A DNA stretch of 64,000 bases from Humulus lupulus (Eukaryota > Streptophyta > Magnoliopsida > Rosales > Cannabaceae): NCBI RefSeq assembly GCF_963169125.1, contig NC_084802.1, positions 24,827,607 through 24,891,606 of the forward strand, given 5' to 3'. Made by a program: the position numbers and the translations under genes. The notes under the pieces are model-generated. The model ran no database searches, had not been told where the DNA came from, and was given only the letters and a program-made list of their open reading frames with translations. Positions 45,690 to 57,833 of the stretch are shown here, piece after piece; position 1 is the stretch's first letter; every line of letters starts with the position of its first letter.

Positions 45690-47910
45690 TGTAATGCCCT
45701 ACTCCCTTAGAGTTGTGACTATATGAGTTATAAATGTGCCATTAGCTCGCTAATCGAGGTTAGGTTAAAAGTGTGACTAAATCGAAATACAACTCGTTTA
45801 ATGACATAAATTAAAAAGATTTGGAAATTCATTGAAGTCATAAAAGTTATACATTTAAGATCCCAAAATACTATTTAGAAAATATATTACAACTCAAAAA
45901 TATAAATACGGTCGACCTAGGCGACAAAACAACCATTACAGTACATTTTCCCAAAATAACTTTGGTTGTGGCAGCCAGGTAGGCTGAACATGTACCCGTC
46001 GCTCCATGATCTCCGTACTCATGGTTGGTCAATCTTTCCTTTTCCCTTACCTACACCATAGAGAACCCGTGAGCTGAAGTCCAGCAAGAAAACTCAATGC
46101 ATAAAAAACTACACATATTAATCCACTATATACAACAAAACAGTCAATAGACTAAACACATAGCGATGTATGCTGATCTAGGTGCTTTACCAAGCCCTGG
46201 GTTCGCGGTCTTCACCGAGTGAGTGGATACAACACCATAGGAGGGTCTCGCTCTAGCGACCTACACTCAGGATGCTCAACGCCAATCCCGGCCCCTTACC
46301 GTTCACGACCTTCGCTGTTCCCGACCTGTCGTTCTTGGCCTTCGTCATTGGTTAATAAACATAACAAACATTCACAGACATTTGCACGTATATTAAACAT
46401 AAACAATAGGGTCACGCCTTGAAATACAAACAATAGGGCCATGCCCTGCTCTACGGGTACAACCGTTTTCTTATATGTATCTCGAGCTGTTTGAGTACCA
46501 TGATCCCGAGCATAGTCCTCTAACCCAAGCCTCGTTGAAAACCTAGTCACAACGTATTCATAATAACCATCCATCAAACCTTAAACCAATTAATAACTTC
46601 AAAATATTAATCTAGCCTCCGATACCTTGAATCTTACCAAACTGGGTAGTAAAATTCTTCCTGAGCCTTAACATATGGGTTCCTGGGCTAAAAAAAACCT
46701 TCAATTTCCCTTTTTCTCTATTTTGAGCCGTGGCCCACCCCTTAGGGCCGCGGCGCGCCTATAGGTCAAAAAGTAGAGCTCTCTCTGCTGAAGGACACAG
46801 GTCGCGGCGCCTGGGCAACTCAGAGGCTTCTCCAGCCTCTTCGAACACACGGGTCGTTGCGCCTGAACATTAAGGTCGCGGCCTGAGCCCCCAAACCCAT
46901 AAATTTCATCATTTTTCTGTGTTTTTCCTTGAGCCTAAACCACTAATTCACACCCCAAACATCAATCAAACCCAGAATTGAGACTAGATTTCCTATCCAT
47001 ATAGCTTAGGCATCCTAACAATCCCATAAACAACTTCATATCCTCATAAATGCTCAAAATCAACGAAAGTTCATTCCCTCATGCAAGCTTAAAGTTACAA
47101 CAAAGTTCAACAGAAGGAAATCAAATTGAATCCTTACCTCTGGGATATCTCCACTCCCTGAGCTGATTTCCCAAGTTTTCAAGCTTGTTTTCCCCAACAA
47201 ATCCCAGCCTTGAATCCTTAATTCTCTAGGCAACATTCTTCAAAATTCTCAAATTACTCCAAGGATCAAGAGAGAGAGAGCACCATGAGATAGAGAGAAA
47301 GACTTAGAGAGAGAGTTATGTTTTCTTCCATTTTTCATTTCTTAATTCTAGTGTTTTCTCCAAGCCACTCAACTGCCTAAGTCTATCTTAACAGTCTAAT
47401 GACCAAAATTCCCCTATGTCTATCCCCAATCCTTTAATGCCACCAAGGGCAATCCTGTCAATTGCCACATCTCGCTAAATCCTCAAGTGTTCCTATAAAT
47501 CCCCATTTAATCCCTGATACACCTAAACAACATTAAATCACCACTCAATACCCGGTAATTCCCGAACACCATTCATGTTTCCAAAATACCCCTAGGCTCC
47601 TCCCGAGCCGAGGGGGTATTCGGCCTCGTTCTGACTATTTAGTTAATTCACTCCCTAGGACCGTCTCGGATCGTACATCGCAAACATATCACCACAGCCT
47701 CGTGGTATCAATCACAACACACACATATATCACATTTATGCCCCCAACGACCTAAAATTACAAATATGCCCTTGATAACCAAATGGGGCCACATGCATAT
47801 TTAATTCACCTAAAAGTGCATTTCTAAGCATATAATCATTAAATCTATTATTGCCCTCCCAAAACGCTAATCAAGGCCCTAAGCCTTATTAGCAAATTTG
47901 GGACGCTACA
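45690..47910 (-). mobile_element. Solo LTR B2 (B-family related)
   Basis: The 2221-bp LTR starts TGTAATGCCCTACTCCC and ends TTTGGGACGCTACA, flanked by ATAGA at 45685-45689 and 47911-47915. The general arrangement resembles B1 and B, including GC-rich GGGCCGCGGC patches at 46720-46890 and a GA-rich tract at about 47268-47322. The ORFs at 46219-46577 are without recognisable domain. Orientation is inferred from the B family. Confidence 0.85.
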
Positions 47911-49154
47911 ATAGACATTTTAGTAAAGGTGTTGTATATAATAGAGACTATATATGACAGGACTGATGAGAATTAATTATCTTTATAAACTTGTCGTTTG
48001 ACGTAAAGATTTAATTCTTGTCATAATAGATGATCATTTGTAGATCAATCTAAATCATGAGTATTCATGAACTCTTGTTTATGCTTATTGGATCTTTTGA
48101 TTCACTCATTAGGGTCTCTTAGAATAATGAGGCTAATGACTTTTGTTTTGGAGATTCAATATCATGGATGGCTGGGAACATGAATTACAATATTAGAATC
48201 CATGCTATCCTAAGAAATCGAATATCGGTCCCCTTAAGGGTTGATTCTGGAACTGAATAGTTATTGAGCTCAAATCTATAATTAGATTATAGATTAATTA
48301 TTCACTAGTGAATTAATAGTACTTAAGGATCAAGAGAAAATTAGAAGGGAAATTGTAATTTAGACCAGCTCTAATAAACGAATCAATAATGGAGGACAGA
48401 ACTACATATATTGATTATATCAATGGAATACCAGAGAAAACTTTGTAAATATAATTCTATAAATACTTAGAGTGCAATTCCATATTTATAGTGGAATAAT
48501 CATGGCATTAATAAATAAGATTATTATATTCAAGAGTTTAATTAATAATCTGGTTTATTGGAGCTTCGTATTATAGGCCCATGGTCCCCAGATCACCTCT
48601 GTCCTACACTGTCAAGGGTTAGGATGTCAAAAGAAAGATTTGTTAAGAGAAAGAACTAAATTGCAAAGGAATTAATTTTCCAGGGCAAGGAAATAATATT
48701 TGACAATTATGGGTAATTGATTAATTGTGAATTAATTAATTCTTTAACTATATAGTTTTTATTTTGAAAAACAATAGGTTAAAATTAATATTAATCTTGT
48801 TTGGATTAATATAAAGAGAGAAAATAATAAATATCATATTTATAATATGATATTTATTTATTTAATTTACAAGTGATATTTTAAGATAAAGTTAATCTTG
48901 AATTAACTGATATTTACGTTATGATAAATATCTTGTCTTAAAAGTTGATTATATAAACAACTGAGAAAATTAGGGAAACCCTAATAAGGTTGGGCGACAT
49001 ACATTGTACAATACAGTGTGTGGCGCCTAACAACATGGATTTTTATCCCTATGATTTGAATTTTGAATTTTAAATAATTTTGTTTAATTAGTTATTCATT
49101 TATTCTTTTTAAATATGATTTAAATAAAATAATTCAATGAAAATATATAATCAT

Positions 49155-51055
49155 GTAATGACCCAACTATTTCTAAGACCTTGGACCATTAAAACTACTA
49201 GACATAGCTACTATTTTGATACAAACATAAGAAATAACATAACTATATTTAAAACCCAAAATATTGTATCTAATACAAGATAATATAAAAAAAATATAAA
49301 ATGTGATAGATATGGTATGAGATCTCATTGTTTATAAAACATAAAACATAAACTTTAATTCAATTGTTCAAAACTAAGTGCGGAATTACAAAAGAAACAT
49401 AATTCAAAAGATTAAATAACAATATCCTCGATCGACACGCAGCCCATTCAATCCATTCATCCTTAACACACAAGCCAAGCTGCCAAGAATCCTTCCGCCT
49501 TCCATAATCATTTTCCTGCATTACTCTAAAAATAAAGGTATGAGCCTAATGCCCAGCAAGGAAAATCTACTAAAAACATACATAATATATCATAAGCATA
49601 AGACTGTATCATAAACATATACTATAAAACATATTACTATAAAAACATATATCATATAGGACTACAAAATTAATGGCCATTAACTCATTAACATGGCATG
49701 TGATAAACCATCTAGGTCCTCTGTCTACTAATCGCGGTAGGTTAGATCACATGGTAGTATATGATAATCCATCTAGGTCCTCTACTAGTCGAGGTAGGGT
49801 AAATCATAACCCTAAACCATGAAAATGATAAATAATCTTGGGGCTTGCTGTCTAAGCAAGTCATATGCCAAAGCGACTAAAAACATATTCTTGGGGCTTG
49901 TTATCTAAACAAGTCATATGCCCAAGGACTACATAACATATTTATACAAAAACGTATTATAACATAAAACATATCATAACATATAAGCACATAAAATCTA
50001 TCCTATTTTCCTTACCATAAGTCGGATTATTTGGGAACAAGAACGAGATTAGAACACTCCAAGAAGAACCTTAAGTTTCAAGAAATTAAATTCCTTGAAT
50101 GATCTTATGGATAGATCTAAACCTCAATACCTCAATATCACTATATCTCACTTCCCAAGTGCTTAGAAAAGCTCAAAATGATAAAGCTTTTAACCCAAAA
50201 TCCAAGTGTTTACTGTCTATAATAACCTGAGCAACTTGAAGGCTCTGCAGAATGCTTGAAGAATGAAGAAAATGGCTGGGTACTAGGTCCTATTTATAGA
50301 GTTCAAGAAGTGAAACTAACCCCTTTTAATTTGAATAAATAAATGATTATAAAATGAATTTTTTTTTAATTTTCGTTCAACAGATGCCCAGAACTCGGTC
50401 AAAATTGTTCAAGGGCAGGTCCAAGTGGTTAAGGCTATTTTTAAATTTAAAAATCACTATAATTCAAATATCATGCCTTGGAACTAATATATCGCCCCCC
50501 ATAGGCGATATATCGCCTCCTCCAAATTCCTGAGCCCCGTTCGTACGTTCGTGCAAAGTCAACATGTTTTCTGTATCTCTTGTAGGCAATATATTGGCCC
50601 CTATAACTGCGATATATTAGCATACGTTGATATATCAAACATGTATTTGCACTTTTTCAGCATATTCTGAATTGGATAAACAGCTTTGACTAAGTCATAA
50701 TACGATCCTAATAGTTTCTGGAAGGTTCTAGAGCTTCTAGATCTTTCTTTTATTTAAACTATTCATAAAAAATACTTAAGTCCTCAATAATCATAATTAT
50801 GACAAGTGTCACACTGTTATTAGCTCTATCTAAACCTTAGGTTATAATAAATACATTTCTAGAACCAGCAATATTTATCAAACCTTATGTTATAATTAAT
50901 ATTCTCAAACTATAGGTTAAACTTATAAAATCCATAACTGTTGCTATGAGTTTCCAACTAAGTCCCGGCTTGAACCAAAATCCACGGAATCTAACATACT
51001 ACTAACTACTACTACTACTATCCAGCTAGCTAAGTAAATATTCCAGGACTCTACA
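49155..51055 (-). mobile_element. 3' LTR of element A
   Basis: The 1901-bp LTR runs TGTAATGACCC to GGACTCTACA on the plus strand. The TATA box in reverse is at 50291-50299. GATATATC-type palindromes cluster at 50485-50640. Two imperfect copies of a block with CTTGGGGCTTG and AAGTCATATGCC lie at 49837-49930; the same pair is in the 5' LTR at 60897-60990. Confidence 0.95.
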
Positions 51056-51070
51056 ATTCTCCCCTACTAA
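51056..51070 (-). other. Polypurine tract of element A
   Basis: The minus strand reads TTAGTAGGGGAGAAT directly before the 3' LTR, the purine-rich primer for plus-strand synthesis. It confirms the minus orientation and the inner LTR edge at 51055. Confidence 0.85.
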
Positions 51071-51091
51071 AAAGAATTTCGTCCCTGAAAT

Positions 51092-51212
51092 TTACTTACC
51101 AAACAATTCCGGATACCCTGCTAACATGTCTTCCTCCAACTCCCACGTTGCCTCCCATTCAGAACTATTGCTCCATAGGACCTTGACTATCGGAATACCC
51201 TTAGACCATAAT
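51092..51212 (-). pseudogene. C-terminal end of element A pol (chromodomain-like tail)
   Basis: The minus strand reads QLWSKGIPIVKVLWSN then SSEWEATWELEEDML and YPELFGK, ending at a stop at 51092. VKVLW and EATWE are the end of the chromodomain-like tail of Ty3 integrases. The upstream part is replaced by the 3' LTR of element B, which starts at 51213. The 40 codons have no stop. It proves that B lies within A pol rather than downstream. Confidence 0.85.
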
Positions 51213-53597
51213 TGTAACGCCTTGGTTACCCCAGAACAGTTACGGGGAACAGTGAACCGAAAATTTGACCCGCTACCCGAGTCCTTTGGTTAAAAACATG
51301 ATCTAAGTGTTATTAACAGGCTAAGGTGAAAAACCAATAAAAAGGAAATGATACATTTCATTAAGTATATAAACTGCTCATGAGCCATTCAAAACGTTTA
51401 CAAGTTGTTTATAGTACAAAATGGTCGCTACTGTTTCAAATTTACAATCCCCGCCGACCTAAGCGGCAAAAATAGGGTAAACCCCCTAGTCCCTCTGAGA
51501 ACTCCTTGGCCATGGTGGTCAAGCGGCCGCATATGTACACAACACCACCTAAGCTCTCCACTCAAGGTTAGGTGAGCTTTTCTTTCCCTTTACCTGCACC
51601 ACATAGCACCCATGAGCCAAGGCCCAGCAAGAAAACACAACATAACATGATATAATATCAACAATGATCGTAACAATTATTCAAGACTTTCAGTTCAAAT
51701 GAATAGGTGACAATCGCAAAAGTCACAAATATGGGGACAGCTCCCTTTAGCCATGTGACGATAGGATCACCAGGGCTAATCAGATAAGTGATCATTTCAC
51801 TAGCTTTAACAGGATAGGTGCATGGTGATTAGTCACCAACGTAACCTTCCTCATGACTCTAGAGTCATATCTATGGAACATCTTTCCCTAGCCATGTGAC
51901 AAGCAGTCACCTGGGCCTTATGCCCTGGCTCTCAGTAACAAGTCTTAGACTAGCCAAGTGCTTATAAGTTCATCAACCTTAGGGTCGGTCCAACATTAAT
52001 GCCATAGAGCCATTCAATGCTGATATCGATTAGATCTAATCTTCATTTGGCTTGACGTTCATGACGCTATGCCATTTCTGACCCTTAGGTCAGTGTCCCT
52101 TACTAGTCAGTGCCATAAACAAGTAAGTAACATTCTCTAGCATTTAATATGCAATCCATGTCCACATTCACCAACCAACGTGCCTCAATAACAAATCAAG
52201 CATGTCATATACACATACAGGGTGCAAGCGTATTCATACACTGTTTTCTTACCTCTGGTTCGAGTGAAAATTAATATAAGAACGACCCTTGAGAACGATC
52301 AATCTTTTAATTCCTTGACGGTCACCTGGTCATAACCAAAATATAGGATTCATCAATGAGAATGATAAGCAAAGGTTCCCAAACCAAAACCTAGCCTTCG
52401 AGACATCGAATCCTACTAAACCGAGTAGTAGGATCGATCCCGAGGCCTAGGCTTGAATCCCCAAGCAAAAAACACATTTCTGGCCAAAAATGCCCTTATG
52501 GGCCGCGCCTCACCACAGCCATGCTGCGGCTCACCTCTCTCACAGAGGCATTTCCACCCTAGAAACCAACATAGGCCGCGGCTCACCATAGCCATGCTGC
52601 GGCCCTTTACCCAAACCAGCAAGCACCAGCTTGTCTTCCCTTGCGTTTTCCCTCGAAACCAAACCTTAAAACCTGTCCCAAACCTCTTCCAAACACTCAA
52701 TCCAACCCCTAAACATCATCTATAACAAACCCTCATCAAAACCCAAGTTGAACATCAATCAAAACTTCCATTAATCCAAGCTATCCTCAACAAAATCATA
52801 GGCTGAAAACTAAAAGAAAACAGAGTAAAACCAGAAAACTTATGGCTGAAACTCACCTCAAACTTGAGATTAAATCCCCTTCAATGGCTAAACCAACTGT
52901 ATGAACTCAACTCCTTGATTTCCTAGCTTGAATCCTCACTTTGAGCCCAAAAATTCCAAAGGTGAAATGAGAGGGAATGATGTACGGGAAGGAGGAAAAA
53001 CCTTTCTCTATTTTGTTCTGTTTTTCTACAGCCAACTAAAGTTCATATAAATCCAAACCAAATGACCTAAATGCCCCTAGGTCACTTAAGGTTTCTAAAG
53101 TCATCCCAAGGGTAAAATTGTCCTTTCCAACCTATACCGTTAATCATAATTAACGCTCTCCAATTCTAGCTAATCTTGATAATCTCCAACACCAATAATT
53201 CTTATCCCGTTACCCTATAATTCCCGATAACGCTCTAATCATTAAAAACACTCCGAGACTCACCCCGAGCCCCGAGCTTAAGCCTGTTATGCCAATCCGA
53301 TAAATTATATTTAAAGATCGTCTCATGTCGAATAACTCGAACCAATCCACATTATAATGTGGCCTCACAATATACCATTGACATGCAAACAAATATACAA
53401 TTATGCCCTCAACGGGCCACATTACCAAAACACCCCTGTAAACAAATGCGGACCCACATGCATGCATTTAACATCATATTATAATATAATTCTCATAAAC
53501 ATGCATAAATTCATTTAATGGCATAATTAAACAGTTATGGCCCTCCAAGCCTACTAATCCAGCCATTAAACCATATTAGGGATTCTGGGGCATTACA
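51213..53597 (-). mobile_element. 3' LTR of truncated element B
   Basis: The LTR is 2385 bp from TGTAACGCCTTGG to TCTGGGGCATTACA. On its inner side there is a PPT and the end of element B pol. ATAAT (51208-51212) would be one half of the TSD; the other half was lost with the 5' end of B. GC-rich palindromic patches are at about 52500-52605. The ORFs at 52416-52725 are on both strands and unconvincing. Confidence 0.88.
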
Positions 53598-53613
53598 ACT
53601 ATCCCCTCCTTAT
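53598..53613 (-). other. Polypurine tract of element B
   Basis: The minus strand reads ATAAGGAGGGGATAGT next to the B 3' LTR. Position and composition match the PPT of element A (51056-51070). Confidence 0.85.
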
Positions 53614-53633
53614 AGAAATTTCGTCCTCAAAAT

Positions 53634-56022
53634 TTACATGAACAGCTCAGGATACTAACTCCGCATATCTGACTCCATCTCCCAGGTCGCCTCCTCGACC
53701 TTGATGTTCCTCCACAATACCTTAACCAAAGGTATTGTCTTATTCCTGAGGACTTTATCTTTCTTGTCAAGTATCTGAACAGGCTGCTCCTCAAAGGAGA
53801 GATCTGGCTCAAGCTCCAGATCTTCATAACTCAAAATATGGCTCGCATCAGATACATACCTCCAAAGAGCGGATACATGGAACACATTATGCACGCCTGA
53901 CAATGCCGGAGGCAAATCTAGTCTATAAGCCACCTGACCAATCCTCTCCAGGATCTCAAATGGACCTACAAACCTAGGACTCAGCTTGCCCTTCTTCCCA
54001 AACCTTCTCACCCCTTTCCATGGTGAGACTCTAAGGAAAACATAGTCTCCCACCTGGAACTCCACATTCCTGCGTTTGGGATCTGCATAGCTCTTCTGTC
54101 TACTCTGAGAAGTAAGCATCTGAGCTCTAATCTTGTCAATAGCCTCACTGGTCCTCTGAACTGCCTCAGGACCTAAGTATATCCTTTCACCTGTCTCATC
54201 CCAATGAATGGGAGATCTACACTTCCTACCATACATCATCTCATAAGGTGCAACTCCAATGGTAGATTGATAACTGTTATTATAGGAGAACTCTATCAAA
54301 GGCAGATACTTACTCCAAGATCCACCAAAGTCCAGCACACATGCTCGCAACATGTCTTCCAATATCTGGATCGTCCTTTCAGATTGCCCATCTGTCTGAG
54401 GATGATAAGTTGTACTGAACTTCAACTGTGTACCCATGGCCTTCTATAAACTCCCCCAGAACTTGGAAGTAAAAGTAGGGTCCCGATCTGACACGATCGA
54501 CCTAGGAGCTCCATGGAGGTGCACGATCTCTCTCACATAGAGATCTGCATACTGGTCAACTGTATAAGTAGTCCTCACTAGCAAGAAGTGAGTTGACTTG
54601 GTGTAGCGATCCACTATCACCCAAATAGAATCATGCTGACCAACAGTCCTGGGTAAGCCCACCACAAAATCCATCGTGATGTCTTCCCACTTCCACTCTG
54701 GGATATCCAGAGGCTGCAATAACCCTGTCGGCCTCTGATGCTCAGCCTTGACCAGTTGACATGTCAAGCACTTAGCCACGTACTCTACTACATCTCTCTT
54801 CATCCCCGACCACAAATACAATGATCTCACATCCTGATACATCTTCGTGGTGCCTGGATGCAAAGAGTAAGGTGTAGTATGAGATTCATCCATAATCTCT
54901 CGCCTCAAAGCAGTGTCTAACAGAACACATATCTGCCCCTTGTATCTCAACAACCCCAAATTAGACACTATATAATCTCTGGATGCTCCAGCCAAGACAT
55001 CCTCTCTAATCTTGATCAGCTGTCGATCACTCAACTGACCCTCCTTGATCCTCTCTAACAGCATAGACTGTAGCGTAATATTAACCAACTGGCCCACCAG
55101 CAACTCTATACCAGCTCTGGTCATATCATCTGCTAACTCTCTGGCTATCAGCCTAATACCATGAATCTGTCCCGGACCCTTCCGGCTTAAAGCATCAGCT
55201 ACCACGTTGGCTTTTCCTGGATGATACAGAATCTCACAGTCATATTCTTTTACCAACTCCAACCAACGCCTTTGTCTCATATTAAGATCTTTCTGGGTGA
55301 AGAAGTACTTCAGGCTCTTGTGGTCCGTATAAATCTTACACTTCTCTCCATAGAGATAATGTCTCGATATCTTTAAAGCAAAAACCACCGCCACCAACTC
55401 TAAATCATGAGTAGGATACCTCTTTTCATACTCCTTCAGCTGACGAGAAGCATAAGCTATTACCTTCTCTGATTGCATCAAAACACAGCCCAAACCCTGA
55501 TGAGAAGCATCACAGTAAATCACAAACTTCTCCTGATCTGTCGGAAGACTCAGAATCGGAGCTGTAATCAACCTCTGTTTCAGTTCCTGGAAGCTGTTCT
55601 CACACTTATCTGACCACACAAACTTCTGACTCTTGCGTGTCAGCTCAGTCAACGAAGTAGCAATCTTCGAGAATCCTTCCACGAAACGCCTGTAATACCC
55701 TGCCAATCCAAGGAAACTTCTAATCTCATAAGCATTCTTTGGCCTTGGCCAATCTCTGACCGCTTCAATCTTTGCTGGATCTACCTTAATCCCCTTCTCA
55801 CTAACAATGTGCCCAAGAAAGGATACCTGAGACAACCAGAACTCACACTTCTTGAACTTTGCAAACAGTCTGTGTTCCCTAAATCTCTGTAGAACCAACC
55901 TCAGATGTTGCTCATGCTCTGACTCAGTCTGAGAATATACCAGAATATCATCGATGAAGACGATCACAAACTGGTCTAGATAATCCTTGAACACTCTATT
56001 CATCATATCCATAAAAGCAGCA
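53634..56022 (-). pseudogene. pol: Element B pol: RT (C-terminal part), RNase H, integrase and chromodomain-like tail
   Basis: The minus-strand frame begins [20 protein letters not shown] at the join with element A. RT contains [10 protein letters not shown] (catalytic IDD intact). RNase H shows [28 protein letters not shown] and [12 protein letters not shown]. Integrase shows [64 protein letters not shown] (then a TAG) and TTYHPQTDGQSERT, with the DDE residues in place. The tail has KVLWRNIKVEEATWEMESDM. Only two stops occur: TAG at 54444 and TAG at 53655, the second about seven codons before the natural end at 53634. Gag, protease and the start of RT are missing. Confidence 0.92.
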
Positions 56023-57586
56023 GCATCAACAACTACGTTTGCTTTTCTCGGGTGGTATTGGATTTCGCAGTCATAATCCTTCATTAGTTCTAACCACCTG
56101 TGCTGCCTCATGTTAAGCTCCTTTTGGGTGAAGAAATACTTTATGCTTTTGTGGTCCATATAAATCTCACACCATTCACCATAAACATAATGGCGCAAGA
56201 TTTTCAGTGCAAAGACCAACGAAGCCAACTCTATATTGTGCGTTGGATAGCGTTACTCGAACTCCTTCAGCTCCCTTGAGGCGTAGGCTATTACCTTTTC
56301 ATTATGCATCAGCACACAACCCAAACCTTGCTTCGACGCATCGCAGTAGACTACAAACTTGTCAATGGGTGTTGGTACAAAAAGTACTGGTACTGAGCAT
56401 AGTTTATCCTTAAGCAACTGGAAGCTCTCTTCACACTTATCTGTCCAGTTGAACCTTTGTTGTTTCCAGGTCAGGTTGGTAAGTAGAGTGGCTATCTTAG
56501 AAAAACCCTCTACAAACATCCGATAATAACCTACTAGCCCAAGAAAACTTCTTACCTCTGACGCGTTCTTAGATCTTGGCCAATCCTTCACAACCTCTAC
56601 CTTTGTTGGGTCTACAGCAACTCCATCCTTGGATACTATGTGGTCGAGGAACGCTACTTATGATAGCCAAAATTCTCACTTCTTGAACTTGGCGTAGAGT
56701 TTATGCTTTTTCAGTCGTAACATGGTCATCCTTACATGTTCCTTGTGCTCAACTTCGTCCTTTGAGTACACCAAAATATCGTCGATGAACACTACGATGA
56801 ATTTGTCCAAGTAATCCTTGAAGACCTATTCATTAAATCCATAAATGCAGCTGAAGCATTGGTAAGACCAAAAGACATAACTACAAACTAGTAATGTCCA
56901 CAATGAATTCTAAAAGTTGTCTTGGGAATATCCTCTTCTTGTACCTTGAGATGGTGATACCCAGACCGTAGATCAATCTTTGAAAACACAGTCGCTCCTG
57001 GGAGTTGATCAAACAAGTCATCAATCCATGGTAGCACGTACTTATTCTTAATTGTCACCTTATTCAGCTCGTGGTAATCTATACACATTCGTATGCTTCC
57101 ATCCTTCTTCTTAACAAATAGAACCGGTGCTCCCCATGGAGAATGGCTTAGTATAATGAAACACAAGTCTAAGAGTTCTTGTAGCTGCATCTTTAACTCC
57201 TTGAGTTTGGTAGGTGCCATTCGGTATGGTGCCTTGGAGATAGGCTCGGTGCCCGGTACTAGTCCGATTGTGAAGTCAATTTCCCGAGTCGGCGGCAACC
57301 TTGGTAAGTCGTTAGGAAATACTTCTAGAAATTCCTTTATAATGTGGACATCTCCAACCTTTAGTGGTGTTTCCTTTATCACATTCGTGATGCTGGCTAA
57401 AAACCCATTACATCCTTTTTCTATCATCCTCTCAGCTTTGAGAGATGAAATAAGAGGTGTACGTAGTCTTGAAACCTTTCCCATAAAACATAGTCTCTGA
57501 CCATTAGGAGTCTCGAATGTCAATTGCTTGCATCTATAGTCGATGGTTGCGCCATGCCTTGCTAGCCGATCCATGCCCAGTATCAC
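56023..57586 (-). pseudogene. pol: Element A RT and RNase H
   Basis: From 57586 the minus strand reads [20 protein letters not shown], then RT with [68 protein letters not shown] and then a stop at 56888. A 1-bp loss near 56830 shifts the frame; RT continues with [20 protein letters not shown]. Two more stops follow around KFKK*EFWLS*VAF. RNase H has [20 protein letters not shown], a stop after [19 protein letters not shown] and [11 protein letters not shown], ending at the fusion to element B. RT catalytic Asp residues are intact. Confidence 0.92.
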
Positions 57587-57833
57587 ATCGAAGTCTTTGA
57601 TCTCTAACTCTACAGGTCTCCTTCTAGTTCTACATCCTCAATTTTGATCGGTACGCCTCGTACTATTCGTGATGATAGGACTACTTCGCCTGAAGGAAAT
57701 TCTATCACAAACCTAGTTCTAAATCTTTCACAAGGTTTGTCTAATTTCTCTATCATTCCTAACGAGATATACGAGTGTGTGGCTCCCGAATCAAATAATA
57801 CTGAACATACATTATCGAGGATAGGAATCTAAC
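57587..57833 (-). pseudogene. Element A protease
   Basis: The minus strand reads IPILDNVCSVLFDSGATHSY then ISLGMIEKLDKPCERF, with the DSGATHS catalytic signature intact. It then continues as FVIEFPSGEVVLSSRIVRGV toward the RT. A frameshift separates the last part from the start of the RT frame at 57586. The upstream frame links to the gag linker ARVFALTQGEAEASNKVVTG. Confidence 0.85.

Noticed and set aside
54204..54449. 81-codon plus-strand ORF over element B integrase
   Set aside because: Shadow of the conserved integrase (TTYHPQTDGQSERT) on the other strand.
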